Assembly (NCBI RefSeq): GCF_014216315.1
Contig: NZ_CP045702.1
Span: forward strand, 4,092,001-4,156,000
Source: Streptomyces finlayi
GTDB taxonomy: Bacteria > Actinomycetota > Actinomycetes > Streptomycetales > Streptomycetaceae
Direction: 5' to 3'
DNA length: 64,000 nucleotides
The notes under the pieces were generated by a model. It saw nothing but the letters and a program-made list of their open reading frames with translations, was not told the origin of the DNA and made no database searches. The position numbers and the translations under genes were made by a program. Of the stretch, positions 1-8,137 are shown one piece after another; the first letter of the stretch is position 1, and every line of letters starts with the position of its first letter.

Positions 1-239
1 ACCCGCAGCAGGACGAGCGTGGCGTCGGCCATGTCCGGCGTCTCGTTGAAGAGTCCGAGCCGCACATTGGCCCGCCCCTGGCTGACGTCGCTGCCGATCG
101 GGGTGTCCATCTGGACCCGGTAGCCGATGCGTTTACGCCGGGGTACGCGGCGCTCGTACCAGAGCACCCCGACGGAGGCCAGCACACCCAGTACGGCGGT
201 GAGCACGGCTACGACGTTCTCGGCGCTGAACCACTCCAC
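1..239 (-). CDS. Partial unknown protein with N-terminal membrane segment
   Basis: The reverse strand is open from a GTG at 239 to the window edge, so only about 79 N-terminal residues are visible. GAGGAAG precedes the GTG. The protein starts VEWFSAENVV, then has one hydrophobic stretch of roughly 20 residues (about residues 8-27) ending in YERRVPRRK, which fits a single N-terminal anchor with a positive inside flank. The rest looks globular and soluble. I do not recognise the family; the gene continues to the left of the window. Confidence 0.6.
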   Translation of the reverse strand, partial: MEWFSAENVVAVLTAVLGVLASVGVLWYERRVPRRKRIGYRVQMDTPIGSDVSQGRANVRLGLFNETPDMADATLVLLR

Positions 240-254
240 GGCTTCCTCGCTCCC

Positions 255-324
255 CCGAGCATGACCGAGCATGACCGAGCATGACTGGGCATCACCGCGC
301 ATGACGGGGCATGACCGGGCATTC
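255..324. repeat. 10-bp tandem repeat, about six units
   Basis: Six consecutive 10-bp units of the type ATGACCGAGC lie at 261-320: two perfect copies, then ATGACTGGGC, ATCACCGCGC, ATGACGGGGC and ATGACCGGGC. An opposite-strand GGTCAT follows at 325-330. The array sits just upstream of the partial leftward gene. The unit length equals one DNA helical turn. It is far too short to be a CRISPR array. Confidence 0.8.
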
Positions 325-466
325 GGTCATGCCCCCCGACGCGCACGGACGGGCGCCCGGCATGGCCATCGGTTCGCGTCACCGTATGTGCGTAGCAGCG
401 GAGTTGGAGGACGAGGTGGGCTCCCGTCGACAGAAATTCGCCCGCTGTTCGCCCGTCGCGCCAACC

Positions 467-495
467 TTGGTCTAGACCTTGACAGGTACAGACCA
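467..495. promoter_or_regulatory. DasR-type operator (dre) upstream of chitinase
   Basis: TTGGTCTAGACCTT at 467-480 has the near-palindromic core TGGTCTAGACC of DasR responsive elements, which control chitin and GlcNAc genes in streptomycetes. A second, weaker copy (AGGTACAGACCA, 484-495) follows directly, resembling the paired 12-bp repeats known in Streptomyces chitinase promoters. It lies about 75-100 bp upstream of the chitinase start. The match to the published consensus is from memory; binding is inferred. Confidence 0.75.
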
Positions 496-568
496 TTCCG
501 CTTGAGTGACGGTCACCCCCATGGCGGCGTACGGGCATCCCCAGCGCCGCGCCGAAGGAGTGATCACC

Positions 569-1462
569 TTGATCAGACGCGTCCTGAGTCTGCTCACCGC
601 GCTGGGCGCGATCGTCGCGACGATCGTCATCCTCCCCGCCACCACGGCCGCGGCGGCCACCTGCGCCGCCGCGTGGAACGCCTCGGCCGTCTACACCGGA
701 GGCGGCACCGCCTCCTACAACGGGCACAACTGGTCCGCGAAGTGGTGGACCCAGAACGAGGTCCCGGGCACCGCCCAGGTCTGGGCCGACAGCGGCACCT
801 GCGGTTCCGGCGGTGGCACGGATCCGGGGCAGCCCGACCCTTCGGGCTTCGTCGTCAGCGAGGCGCAGTTCAACCAGATGTTCCCGAGCCGGAACTCGTT
901 CTACACGTACAGCGGACTGACGGCGGCCCTGAGCGCCTACCCGGCGTTCGCCACCACCGGCAGCGACACGGTCAAGCGCCAGGAGGCCGCGGCGTTCCTC
1001 GCCAACGTCAGCCATGAGACCGGCGGTCTGGTGCACATCGTCGAGCAGAACCAGGCCAACTACCCCCACTACTGCGACAGCGGCCAGCCCTACGGCTGCC
1101 CGGCCGGCCAGGCCGCCTACTACGGCCGCGGCCCCATCCAGCTCAGCTGGAACTTCAACTACAAGGCGGCCGGTGACGCCCTCGGCATCGATCTCCTGCG
1201 CAACCCGAACCTGGTGCAGCAGAACGCGTCCGTGGCCTGGAAGACCGGCCTCTGGTACTGGAACACGCAGAACGGCCCCGGCACCATGACGCCCCACAAC
1301 GCCATGGTCAACGGCGCCGGATTCGGCGAGACGATCCGCTCCATCAACGGCAGCCTGGAGTGCAACGGCGGCAACCCCGCCCAGGTCCAGAGCCGTATCG
1401 ACAAGTACCGGGCCTTCACCCAGATCCTGGGCACCGCCCCCGGCTCGAACCTGAGCTGCTGA
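569..1462 (+). CDS. Secreted GH19 chitinase with N-terminal chitin-binding module
   Basis: Hydrolyses beta-1,4 links of chitin outside the cell. I start at TTG 569 because AAGGAGTGA lies at ideal spacing before it; a GTG at 560 and longer forms are in frame but overlap that ribosome site. Residues 1 to about 31 are a signal peptide (IRR, hydrophobic core, then ATTAAAA). Residues about 32-80 are a CBM5/12-like module with aromatic NGHNWSAKWWT. After a short Gly/Pro linker comes the GH19 domain (about 95-297) with VSHETGGL carrying the expected catalytic Glu and YYGRGPIQLSWNFNY, a GH19 signature. 297 aa, normal for a two-domain bacterial GH19 enzyme. The upstream DasR-like site suggests induction by GlcNAc-type signals. 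Confidence 0.93.
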   Translation: MIRRVLSLLTALGAIVATIVILPATTAAAATCAAAWNASAVYTGGGTASYNGHNWSAKWWTQNEVPGTAQVWADSGTCGSGGGTDPGQPDPSGFVVSEAQFNQMFPSRNSFYTYSGLTAALSAYPAFATTGSDTVKRQEAAAFLANVSHETGGLVHIVEQNQANYPHYCDSGQPYGCPAGQAAYYGRGPIQLSWNFNYKAAGDALGIDLLRNPNLVQQNASVAWKTGLWYWNTQNGPGTMTPHNAMVNGAGFGETIRSINGSLECNGGNPAQVQSRIDKYRAFTQILGTAPGSNLSC

Positions 1463-1557
1463 CCCAGGCCCCCACCCGGACGGGGGGTGCGCACGGTTCC
1501 GGCCGGGCACACCCCCGCTTCGGTGCCCGGTCGGGCGCGTTGGCAGGATCGTGGACC

Positions 1558-2091
1558 ATGACTCCGGACAACGACAGCGCGCCCGATGCTCCCGAGGGCT
1601 GTGGCGCCCCGGCGCACACCGAGGACCGGCTCGCGCTCATCGACCATGCCCTGGCCCTGCCCTTCCCGGCCGGGGACGGGAACACCGGCGTACGCGACAG
1701 CGGCCCGGGTCACCACTTCCTCATCCTGCAAGCGACCCAGGACTTCTGGGACGACCGCTCCGCCGAGGTCGTCGAACCCGCGGAGCAGGAGATCGAGGAC
1801 GAGTTCAGCCGCCTCGCCACCGAACTGACCGAGCGCTGGGCGGAGCCGGAGACGGTCGAACTGTGGCCGTATCTGGAAGGCGGCGAGGACGGCTGTGAGC
1901 AAGGCGGCGAAGGCGGCGGGGCGGCCCCGGAACCCTTGAGCCGGCTCTGCAATCTCGCGGGCAGCATGCAGGTCTGGCGCGTCCCGGGCAGCGGACGCTG
2001 GGTCGGCCTCGCCGTGGGCCAGGCCGACCCCGAGTTCCCCATCTGGCTGCTCGCGGCCGTGGGGGCGGACTCGGCCCTGCCGGCCGGCTGA
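1558..2091 (+). CDS. Conserved hypothetical protein
   Basis: 177 aa, starting at ATG 1558 (MTPDNDSAPDAPEG). It has no signal peptide or membrane span. The N-terminal part is acidic; the centre contains HHFLILQATQDFWDD and EIEDEFSRLATELTERW, likely alpha/beta. An acidic, Gly-rich insert (GGEDGCEQGGEGGG) precedes a C-terminal stretch VWRVPGSGRWVGLAVGQ. I do not know a function. It follows the chitinase by about 95 bp but has no evident link to it. Confidence 0.7.
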   Translation: MTPDNDSAPDAPEGCGAPAHTEDRLALIDHALALPFPAGDGNTGVRDSGPGHHFLILQATQDFWDDRSAEVVEPAEQEIEDEFSRLATELTERWAEPETVELWPYLEGGEDGCEQGGEGGGAAPEPLSRLCNLAGSMQVWRVPGSGRWVGLAVGQADPEFPIWLLAAVGADSALPAG

Positions 2092-2130
2092 CCGGAGCGC
2101 GGAGGCCCGGAGGAGACGGGAGGCGCGGGG

Positions 2131-3246
2131 CTACACCAGGGACGGCTTCACGGACATCAGCAGATGCTGGTGCGTGGTCCCTGCCGGTACCGGATCGCCG
2201 GTGAGCATCGCGCGCTGTCCCGGCCCCAGCAGGTGCAGCCGGACCACCGGCTCCTCGAAGGAGGTCAGGGCGTCCATCAGATACGAGGGGTTGAACGCCA
2301 CCGTCATCCCCTCGCCGCCCTCCAGCGTGGCCGGCAGCCGCTGCGAGGCGACATCGTCCTCGTACCCCGCCTGGAGCAGCACCGTGCCGTCGGCGGCCGA
2401 GAAGGTCAGCTGGACCGGACTGTCGCCGTCCGCCACCACCGCGACCCGCCTGACGGCCTCCACCAGCGCCGCCCGGTCCAGCGCCACGAGCGCCGGGTCC
2501 GGCATGGCGAACAGCTTGTCGTGGCGCGGCAGCCGCCCGTCCAGCAGGCGCACGGTCGTCCGCATCCCCGCGTGCTCGAAACCGGCCGAACCGGAGTCCA
2601 GGGCGACGCTGACAAGGCCCGAGCGGCCCAGTGAGCGCGCGATCTCGGTCAGTCGGCGGGCCGACACCACCACATCGGCAGCCGCCTGCGGATCCGCCGC
2701 CTTCCAGGGCAGCGTGCGCACCGCGAAGCGGTAACGGTCGGTGGCCGCCAGCGTCATCGTCGTACCGTCGAGGCCGAGCCGGATGCCGGTGAGGGTGGGC
2801 AGGGTGTCGTCACGCCCCGCTGCCACCGCCACCTGGGCGACCGCCGCCGCGAACTCGCCCGCGTCCACCGCCCCCCGGACCTCCGGCAGCGTGGGCAGGG
2901 CCGGGTAGTCGTCGAGCGGCAGGACCGACAGGCCGAACCGGGCACCGTCCCCCGTGACCGTGAACCGCGAGCCCTCCACCGCACACTCCACGGCGCCCTC
3001 GGGCAGCACCTTGCAGATGTCGAGCAGCCTGCGCCCCATCACGAGCACCCGTCCGGGCCGCGGCGTCCCGGCCTCCACGTCGATACGGGCCGATGCCTCG
3101 AAGTCGAGCCCTGAGATGCGCAGTCGGCCGTCCTCCGCCGCGAGCAGCAGCCCGCCCAGGACGGGCACGGGGGACCGGGTGGGCAGCACGCGGGCCGCCC
3201 AGGCGACGGCGTCGGTCAGCGCGGCACGTTCAATGCGGAACTCCAT
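2131..3246 (-). CDS. DNA polymerase III beta (sliding clamp) paralogue
   Basis: 371 aa beginning MEFRIERAALTDAVAWAARVL, the usual length and three-domain layout of a bacterial beta clamp (about 1-120, 121-245, 246-371). Visible family features include LLAAEDGRLRISGLDFE, ATDRYRFAVRTL and AFNPSYLMDAL. It is not beside dnaA, gyrB or recF, so it is not the chromosomal dnaN copy. S. coelicolor has such a second clamp gene (SCO1180, from memory) whose neighbour SCO1178 matches the pseudogene found next door here. A role in specialised or repair synthesis is inference. The start is ATG 3246, preceded by GAGGAGAAG. Confidence 0.92.
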   Translation of the reverse strand: MEFRIERAALTDAVAWAARVLPTRSPVPVLGGLLLAAEDGRLRISGLDFEASARIDVEAGTPRPGRVLVMGRRLLDICKVLPEGAVECAVEGSRFTVTGDGARFGLSVLPLDDYPALPTLPEVRGAVDAGEFAAAVAQVAVAAGRDDTLPTLTGIRLGLDGTTMTLAATDRYRFAVRTLPWKAADPQAAADVVVSARRLTEIARSLGRSGLVSVALDSGSAGFEHAGMRTTVRLLDGRLPRHDKLFAMPDPALVALDRAALVEAVRRVAVVADGDSPVQLTFSAADGTVLLQAGYEDDVASQRLPATLEGGEGMTVAFNPSYLMDALTSFEEPVVRLHLLGPGQRAMLTGDPVPAGTTHQHLLMSVKPSLV

Positions 3247-3343
3247 GGCGGGGCTTCTCCTCGTCGGTCACCGAAGTGCCGACGCTAGGGGACGCCACTG
3301 ACAGTCCCCCGGCGCGGAGTCGGCAGCTCCGGCCGGAATGCAC

Positions 3344-3371
3344 TTGACCTCAACCTTGGTTGACGTACGAG
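3344..3371 (+). promoter_or_regulatory. SoxR-like (MerR-type) operator/promoter
   Basis: TTGACC at 3344-3349 (-35 like) is followed by the perfect palindrome TCAACCTTGGTTGA at 3350-3363 and a TACGAG-like -10. A dyad placed between -35 and -10 is the hallmark of MerR-family promoters, and CCTCAA.. arms resemble SoxR boxes. It directly precedes the remnant at 3408-3579, whose S. coelicolor counterpart SCO1178 is a reported SoxR target (from memory). Confidence 0.6.
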
Positions 3372-3407
3372 GGTCGTGTCATCGAACGGCGAGACGAGGA
3401 GTTTCTG

Positions 3408-3579
3408 ATGACACAGCCCAGGATCCTGGTGGCCGGCGCGACTGGAGGCCATCCTGCCGGTCCAGGCGGAGATGCTCGACGATCCGGAACCGGTCAACGA
3501 CGAGGTGGAGCGGATCACGGGCACTCCGGCCCGGTCCTTCAGGCAGTGGGCGCTGGACCACGCGGCGGACTTCCGTTGA
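3408..3579 (+). pseudogene. Internally deleted NmrA/NAD(P)-binding oxidoreductase remnant
   Basis: The start ATG 3408 (GACGAGGAG upstream) encodes MTQPRILVAGATG, the first beta-strand and Gly-rich loop of an NmrA/SDR-type NAD(P)-binding protein. At about 3443 the family sequence breaks off. In the +1 frame a typical C-terminal tail follows: LEAILPVQAEMLDDPEPVND, then RITGTPARSFRQWALDHAAD, ending at TGA 3577-3579. About 200 central residues are missing and the join is out of frame. The gene is therefore a deletion remnant that kept its promoter, start and stop. Confidence 0.75.
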
Positions 3580-3916
3580 GACCGGACAGACCTGCCGCGA
3601 GCCGCTGGGACCGGACGGATCTGAGCCCTGTCGAGACCCGAGAAGGCAGACCCGGAGAACACCGGCAGAGCCGAAGAAGCCGGCGAGAGCCGACGACAGC
3701 GACCACCCCCGTGGGCCGATGCCGTCGCGCTCCCCCCGGATTCCCTGAGTGCCCGGCTTCCCCCGAAGGCCGGGACACGTCCGGACTCTAGGCGGCCGGG
3801 CAGCGCGCAGGGAGCTTCACTTCGCACTCCCTGAGGCTCCCGGGGTAACAGTTCGCACAGCCGGACCGGTACGCTTCGCTCCCATTTCGTGGAACAAGCA
3901 GGTCGAAGGAGGACAG

Positions 3917-5413
3917 GTGCACGCGTCGGAACGGGCCGAGGACGTGCTGCGGATGCACCGCCTTGCCCGTGTCGGCGGGACGCCGGAGCTGCTGCGCTGG
4001 CTCGCCCAGCGCTCCGAAGGCTGGGCCGGTCTGCTGGATTCCGAGGGCACGGTCCTCCACGCGGCCGCCCCGGCCTCGGGGGTACTCCCCGAGGTGCTCC
4101 AGGAAGCCGCCGCCCTGGCGGCCGAGGGCGTCGTCGTGCTGAAGGGCCGGGGCGTCAGCGCGTACTCCTTCGACAAGGACGCGTACACCGGGCTGCTGTT
4201 CCCCCTGGACGGCCCGGCCGGCACTCCCGTCCCGGTCCTCGCCGTCCTTGCCCCCCGCCCTCTGCCCGCCGGGCTGTCCACGCTCCTGGCCGACGTGATG
4301 ATGCCCCTGACGCTGTGCTGGGAGTCGGAGAGCGTCGAACGCAAGCGCCGCCGCGTCGACCTCGCGGAGTCCCGGGGCCGGGAAGCGGTCCTGCACCTGC
4401 TGATGACCGGCCAGTTGTCCATCGCCCACCAGGTGGCGGGCGCGCTTCGGCCGAGGCTCCCCGATCCGGTGCAGGTGTGCGTCGTCGAGTGTTCGGGCGG
4501 GAGCCGCGACGAGGTGGCGCGGATCTGTACGGACGTCTCGGGCGGCAGGTCGTGGATCGTGCGGTGCCCGGTCTACGCACGCCATCTGATCCTGGTGATG
4601 CCGGCGGGGGCGACGGCGGACTGCGCGCCCCTGGACCTGGCGATCTCCGGCCTCGTGGACGACTGCGTCGTGGGTATCAGCGAGGAGATCCCGCTCTCCG
4701 ACACCGCGACCGGCTACCGGCAGGCGTTCCACGCCCTCGCCGTGGCCCGTGGACTCCCCGGCAGGCATGCGCGGTTCGGCCTGTCGCCGGAACCCGCGAT
4801 CGTCGTCGGCGGCGCGGGCGCGCAGTGGGCCGACACCCTGCTCGGCCCCCTGCTGGCGTACCGGCCGAGGCGCTCCCAGGACCCCGGGAGCCAGGAACTG
4901 GCCGCGACCCTCGGCTCCTGGCTGGCCTTCGCGTCCGGGGCCACCCAGCACCTCAAGATCCACCGCAACACGCTGACCGCCCGCCTCCGGATGATCGGCG
5001 AACTGCTCGGCCTGGACCTCGAACGTCTCGCCGACCAGGCCGCGCTCGACCTCGCCCTGCGCGTACGGGCGACCCCCGCCCTCCCCCGAACCACACCCAC
5101 GCCCCCCGGCACGCCCGCGTCCGCCCCCGACCTGGACGGGCTGCTGGCCGGTCCCGCGCTCCAGGCCTGGGCGGCCGAGCAGGTATGGGCGCTGGCCCCG
5201 GCCGGTGACACGGCAGAGGCGACCCTGCGCACCTGGCTCGCGTGCGAGGGCCGCCTCGGTCCTACGGCGGAGGAGCTCGGGATCTCCGTGCCGGGCGCCC
5301 GCAAGCGGCTCACCCGGCTCGAAGCCGTACTCCAGCGTTCACTGCTCCGGACCCCGAGCGCCCGCTACGACCTGTGGCTGGCGTTCCGGGCGGCGGACCT
5401 GGCTACGTCGTGA
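3917..5413 (+). CDS. PucR-family-like helix-turn-helix transcriptional regulator
   Basis: 498 aa from GTG 3917, chosen because AGGAGG lies 4-5 bp upstream. The N-terminal half (about 1-150) looks like a sensor domain, the centre (about 170-320) like the GGDEF-like middle domain of CdaR/PucR regulators. Around residues 330-385 is the PucR-type HTH, ATLGSWLAFASGATQ followed by LKIHRNTLTARLRMIGELLG. A second HTH-like segment ends the protein (GPTAEELGISVPGARKRLTR). A double HTH tail is less usual. The target is unknown. The 3' end overlaps the convergent gene at 5403 by 11 bp. Confidence 0.85.
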   Translation: MHASERAEDVLRMHRLARVGGTPELLRWLAQRSEGWAGLLDSEGTVLHAAAPASGVLPEVLQEAAALAAEGVVVLKGRGVSAYSFDKDAYTGLLFPLDGPAGTPVPVLAVLAPRPLPAGLSTLLADVMMPLTLCWESESVERKRRRVDLAESRGREAVLHLLMTGQLSIAHQVAGALRPRLPDPVQVCVVECSGGSRDEVARICTDVSGGRSWIVRCPVYARHLILVMPAGATADCAPLDLAISGLVDDCVVGISEEIPLSDTATGYRQAFHALAVARGLPGRHARFGLSPEPAIVVGGAGAQWADTLLGPLLAYRPRRSQDPGSQELAATLGSWLAFASGATQHLKIHRNTLTARLRMIGELLGLDLERLADQAALDLALRVRATPALPRTTPTPPGTPASAPDLDGLLAGPALQAWAAEQVWALAPAGDTAEATLRTWLACEGRLGPTAEELGISVPGARKRLTRLEAVLQRSLLRTPSARYDLWLAFRAADLATS

Positions 5414-5683
5414 AGATGAAGTACTTCCAGCTGCCGTGCGTGGTGCTGTTCACGCTGTCGCCGGAGTGCCCGTTCACGTACGAGGAGCGCACGCGCATCT
5501 TGTAACCGGTGTCGTGCGGACCGGTCAGCGTGATGGAGGTCCTGCCGGTCGTGGAGAGGGCGAAGTAGCCCGTGCCCACGTCGTACCAGGTGCCCTTGTA
5601 GTAGAGCTCCAGGGACAGCTTGTGGGAGCGGCCCTTGTAGTAGCTCATGGTCGTGTTGAAGTCACCAACCGCCGGACGGGCCT
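5403..5683 (-). pseudogene. 5'-truncated C-terminal fragment of an unknown (probably secreted) protein
   Basis: About 90 residues read like genuine protein: YYKGRSHKLSLELYYKGTW, GTGYFALSTTGRTSITLTG, SYVNGHSGDSVNS, ending WKYFIFTT. This is an aromatic, beta-rich composition as in small exported Streptomyces proteins. Upstream, the frame turns into low-complexity Arg/Pro sequence that is the shadow of the DUF397 gene, and there is no ribosome site before the first ATG (5648). The N-terminus with any signal peptide appears lost. Its last 11 bp lie inside the end of the PucR-type gene. An intact short ORF starting at 5648 cannot be excluded. Confidence 0.5.
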
Positions 5684-5698
5684 GGCCCGGGTGTGCGC

Positions 5699-5935
5699 TC
5701 AGCCCGCCCAGGTGAGGAACGTCGTCCAAGCGCCGGGGGCGACCTCGAAGGCGGGGCCTTCGGGGACCTTGGAATCCCGGACGTGGACGGCGTGGGGGCA
5801 GGCGGCCACCTCGATGCAGTTCCCGCCGCCGCTGTCGCTGTACGAGGACTTGTGCCAGTCGAGGGCGACCTTGATGCAGTTCCCGCCGCTGTCGCTGCTG
5901 TAGCTGGACTTGAACCAGCGCAGGGTGTTGCTCAT
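5699..5935 (-). CDS. Tandem DUF397 protein
   Basis: 78 aa with two DUF397 cores in series: WFKSSYSSDSGGNCIKVA and WHKSSYSDSGGGNCIEVA, followed by the usual VHVRDSKVPEGPAF tail and FLTW end. DUF397 proteins are small partners encoded beside XRE regulators of the WhiJ/BldB-associated type in Streptomyces. Most have one core; here the first core is an added repeat. The ATG overlaps the stop of the upstream XRE gene (ATGA), so the pair is translationally coupled. Confidence 0.92.
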   Translation of the reverse strand: MSNTLRWFKSSYSSDSGGNCIKVALDWHKSSYSDSGGGNCIEVAACPHAVHVRDSKVPEGPAFEVAPGAWTTFLTWAG

Positions 5936-6768
5936 TCCCGATCTCCTGCCAACCGCTCGATGAGGCCCAGCGATTCACGAGGACCCAGGGCCTGTGCTCG
6001 GATCTTCGCATATCGCTGGGCTCGTGTACTCACCGCCGCCGGATCACTGATCAGCAAGCCCTCGTCCTGAACTTCAAGGAACAGGAGACGATCATGGTTC
6101 GGATTCTCCACCAGGTTCATGTCTCCGCGATCTCCGGCGTGCTCGCCGCTCAGTCCGCAGTCCAGCGGCAGGACCTGGAGCGTGACGTTGCGGCGCCGGG
6201 CGCACTCCGCCAAGTACCGCATCTGCTCCCGCATCACCTCCTTGCCGCCGATGTCACGCGTCAGTACCGCCTCCTCCACGATGAGCTCGATCAGGGCCAC
6301 AGGCTCCCTGTCGAACAGGGCCTTGCGTGCCATCCGCGCTTCGACCAGCTCCGCCACCCGCTGCTCGGGTAGCGGTGGATAGCCGCCTCCGATCAGGGCG
6401 CGCGCGTAGTTCTCCGTCTGGAACAGACCATGGACGACGAGGGACGTGTACAACATCAGCCCCACCGCGTCCTCCTCCAGGAGCGCGTAATTCTGGAACT
6501 GCTGCGGGTACTTCTCCATGCGCACATACCGCCGCGCCGTCTCGAAGAAGTCCGCGCTCTCGTCGAACACCCGGTGCAGCGCGACCAGCATCGCGTCACT
6601 CGCAGGCTGGGCGTTGGTCTCCATCGCGCTCACGGCGGCTGCCGAATAGCCGATCTCGGCACCCAGCTCCTCCTGGGTCCACTGTCGTTTGATGCGCATC
6701 GCGCGTGCCATTTCGGCCACCATCTGTGCCGTCGGACTCGCCGTTTCCTTGTTTTCCGCTCGCGCCAT
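5932..6768 (-). CDS. XRE-family regulator with DUF5753 domain
   Basis: 278 aa. Residues about 15-75 form an XRE-type HTH (QWTQEELGAEIGYSAAAVSA). The remainder is a DUF5753 domain with typical phrases YARALI, RQ-like EARMARKALFDRE, EEAVL and MREQMRYLAE, and the C-terminal EVQDEGLLISDPA. In Streptomyces such proteins pair with a DUF397 protein, as here, and affect development or antibiotic production (WhiJ-type). It probably works as a DNA-binding repressor whose activity is changed by the partner. It is divergent from the gene at 6923, so the 155-bp gap likely holds both promoters. Confidence 0.93.
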   Translation of the reverse strand: MARAENKETASPTAQMVAEMARAMRIKRQWTQEELGAEIGYSAAAVSAMETNAQPASDAMLVALHRVFDESADFFETARRYVRMEKYPQQFQNYALLEEDAVGLMLYTSLVVHGLFQTENYARALIGGGYPPLPEQRVAELVEARMARKALFDREPVALIELIVEEAVLTRDIGGKEVMREQMRYLAECARRRNVTLQVLPLDCGLSGEHAGDRGDMNLVENPNHDRLLFLEVQDEGLLISDPAAVSTRAQRYAKIRAQALGPRESLGLIERLAGDRE

Positions 6769-6922
6769 TGCGATCCCTTTTCGACTCGACCGGTCTCAAC
6801 CGGTCACTACCCGACCTCGCCGAACACGACTGAGGTGCAGAGGAGTTCGCGCAGGTCAACGGGTATGCGACGCCCCTCGTCAGTCAGGAGAAACGCTAGA
6901 CGTTCGGCCGCACAATGTCCCT

Positions 6923-7330
6923 GTGAATGCACTGAATCGTGAACGGAACATCGAGTGGATTCCGGACTCCGGATTTCAACTGCGCAAGGCGGGCGTGCAA
7001 TTCGACGCCGTCCGTGTCGACGGGGACGAGGGGCGGCGGCTCGCCGATCTCATGGAGGCGATCACGGGTGGCGAGCCCGGCCCCGTGATCACCGAGGCGA
7101 GTGGCAGGCGGGGCGTGTACTTCCTCGTGCCGGCCGGGACGACGTCCGGGCGGGCGTGGCCGGCGGGAGTGACACGGCTCAACGCGGCGACCGGGTCGGT
7201 CAGTTACGTACCCGTGCCGGCGCTGTTCGGGCGGACGTGGCCGCTGGCCTGGCGGTATCCGCCGACGTGTCCGGGGCGCTTCGTACACACGCTGATCCTG
7301 TTCAACGCGGCTTTCATGCTCCTGGGGTGA
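6923..7330 (+). CDS. Conserved hypothetical protein divergent from XRE/DUF397 pair
   Basis: 135 aa starting VNALNRERNIEWIPDSGFQL at GTG 6923; a weak ribosome site makes the start uncertain. The sequence has EASGRRGVYFLVPAGTTSGR and RTWPLAWRYPPTCPG and ends with a short hydrophobic tail. It is basic to neutral, without signal peptide. Proteins of this look are encoded next to XRE/DUF397 pairs in streptomycetes, so it may be the regulated target. That is inference from position only; the function is not known to me. Confidence 0.7.
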   Translation: MNALNRERNIEWIPDSGFQLRKAGVQFDAVRVDGDEGRRLADLMEAITGGEPGPVITEASGRRGVYFLVPAGTTSGRAWPAGVTRLNAATGSVSYVPVPALFGRTWPLAWRYPPTCPGRFVHTLILFNAAFMLLG

Positions 7331-7342
7331 CGGGATGAGCGA

Positions 7343-7966
7343 TCAGTACCTCCAGCCCGCGTGAATGACGACGTTCTCGCCGTTGTCCCTGGCTCCGACG
7401 CATATGTCGCGCCAGTCGAGCAGCCAGCCGCTGGGACGGCAGGTCTCCTGCTGGAGGTCCAGTTCGCGGATGATCTCCGGGCGGGACATGCCGTCCTCGC
7501 CGACGACCGTCAGGAGGAGCCAGCAGCCTCCGGATCCGCAGCCCTTGCCTTCGTCGACGACGGTGATGCCGGGCGGCAACGGAGGGAGGGCCCTGGACGA
7601 CGGGGCGTCCGAGCCTTCGGAGATCATCAGTGCGTACAGGAGGCCGACCACGAGGGTGAGGGCGAACTGCGTCCCCAGGAAGCCGATCGCTCCGTTGCGG
7701 AGGGGGATCCATTCCGGGGGAGGGGAGTTCTCGTGGCGCCCTTCCAGCCCCGCGCCGCAGGCGATGAGCAGGGACGCGAGAGCCGTGAACACCAGGTGGG
7801 CGTCGGGCCGGGGGGCGTAGATCCAGCTCTGCTGGACACTGACCAGCAGGCCCGCTCCGACGAGCAGCGCACCGCCGATCACGAAGCCGGTGACGCGGGT
7901 GCGGGCGATCGTCATCCAGACGACGGCGGGCGCGACGGCGAACAGTATCCCCAGGATGGTCAGCAT
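7343..7966 (-). CDS. Polytopic membrane protein, unknown
   Basis: 207 aa from ATG 7966 (a TTG at 7975 is also in frame). Four hydrophobic segments are visible: LTILGILFAVAPAVVW, GFVIGGALLVGAGLL, LVFTALASLLIACGAG and FALTLVVGLLYAL. A soluble C-terminal part of about 85 residues follows, with four Cys (GCGSGGCW, TCRPSG, DICVG) that could form disulfides outside the membrane. It ends 12 bp from the convergent upstream gene. I do not recognise the family. Confidence 0.75.
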   Translation of the reverse strand: MLTILGILFAVAPAVVWMTIARTRVTGFVIGGALLVGAGLLVSVQQSWIYAPRPDAHLVFTALASLLIACGAGLEGRHENSPPPEWIPLRNGAIGFLGTQFALTLVVGLLYALMISEGSDAPSSRALPPLPPGITVVDEGKGCGSGGCWLLLTVVGEDGMSRPEIIRELDLQQETCRPSGWLLDWRDICVGARDNGENVVIHAGWRY

Positions 7967-8137
7967 GCAGTGCAACTTTCACCCGACGGCGGTGACATGA
8001 CGGGGGACGTCATGCCACCGCCGTCCGGTTCCGGCGGTGGGAGTCGCCCTGACCACCCGCGATCTGTTCTGACCGCCCCGCCGGGCCCCGCTGCTGTCCT
8101 CACGCGCCGCCGGCGTCCTCATGGACCGCCGGCCTCC

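Noticed and set aside
261..320. Possible CRISPR array
   Set aside because: Units are 10 bp and contiguous with no spacers; no cas genes are near.
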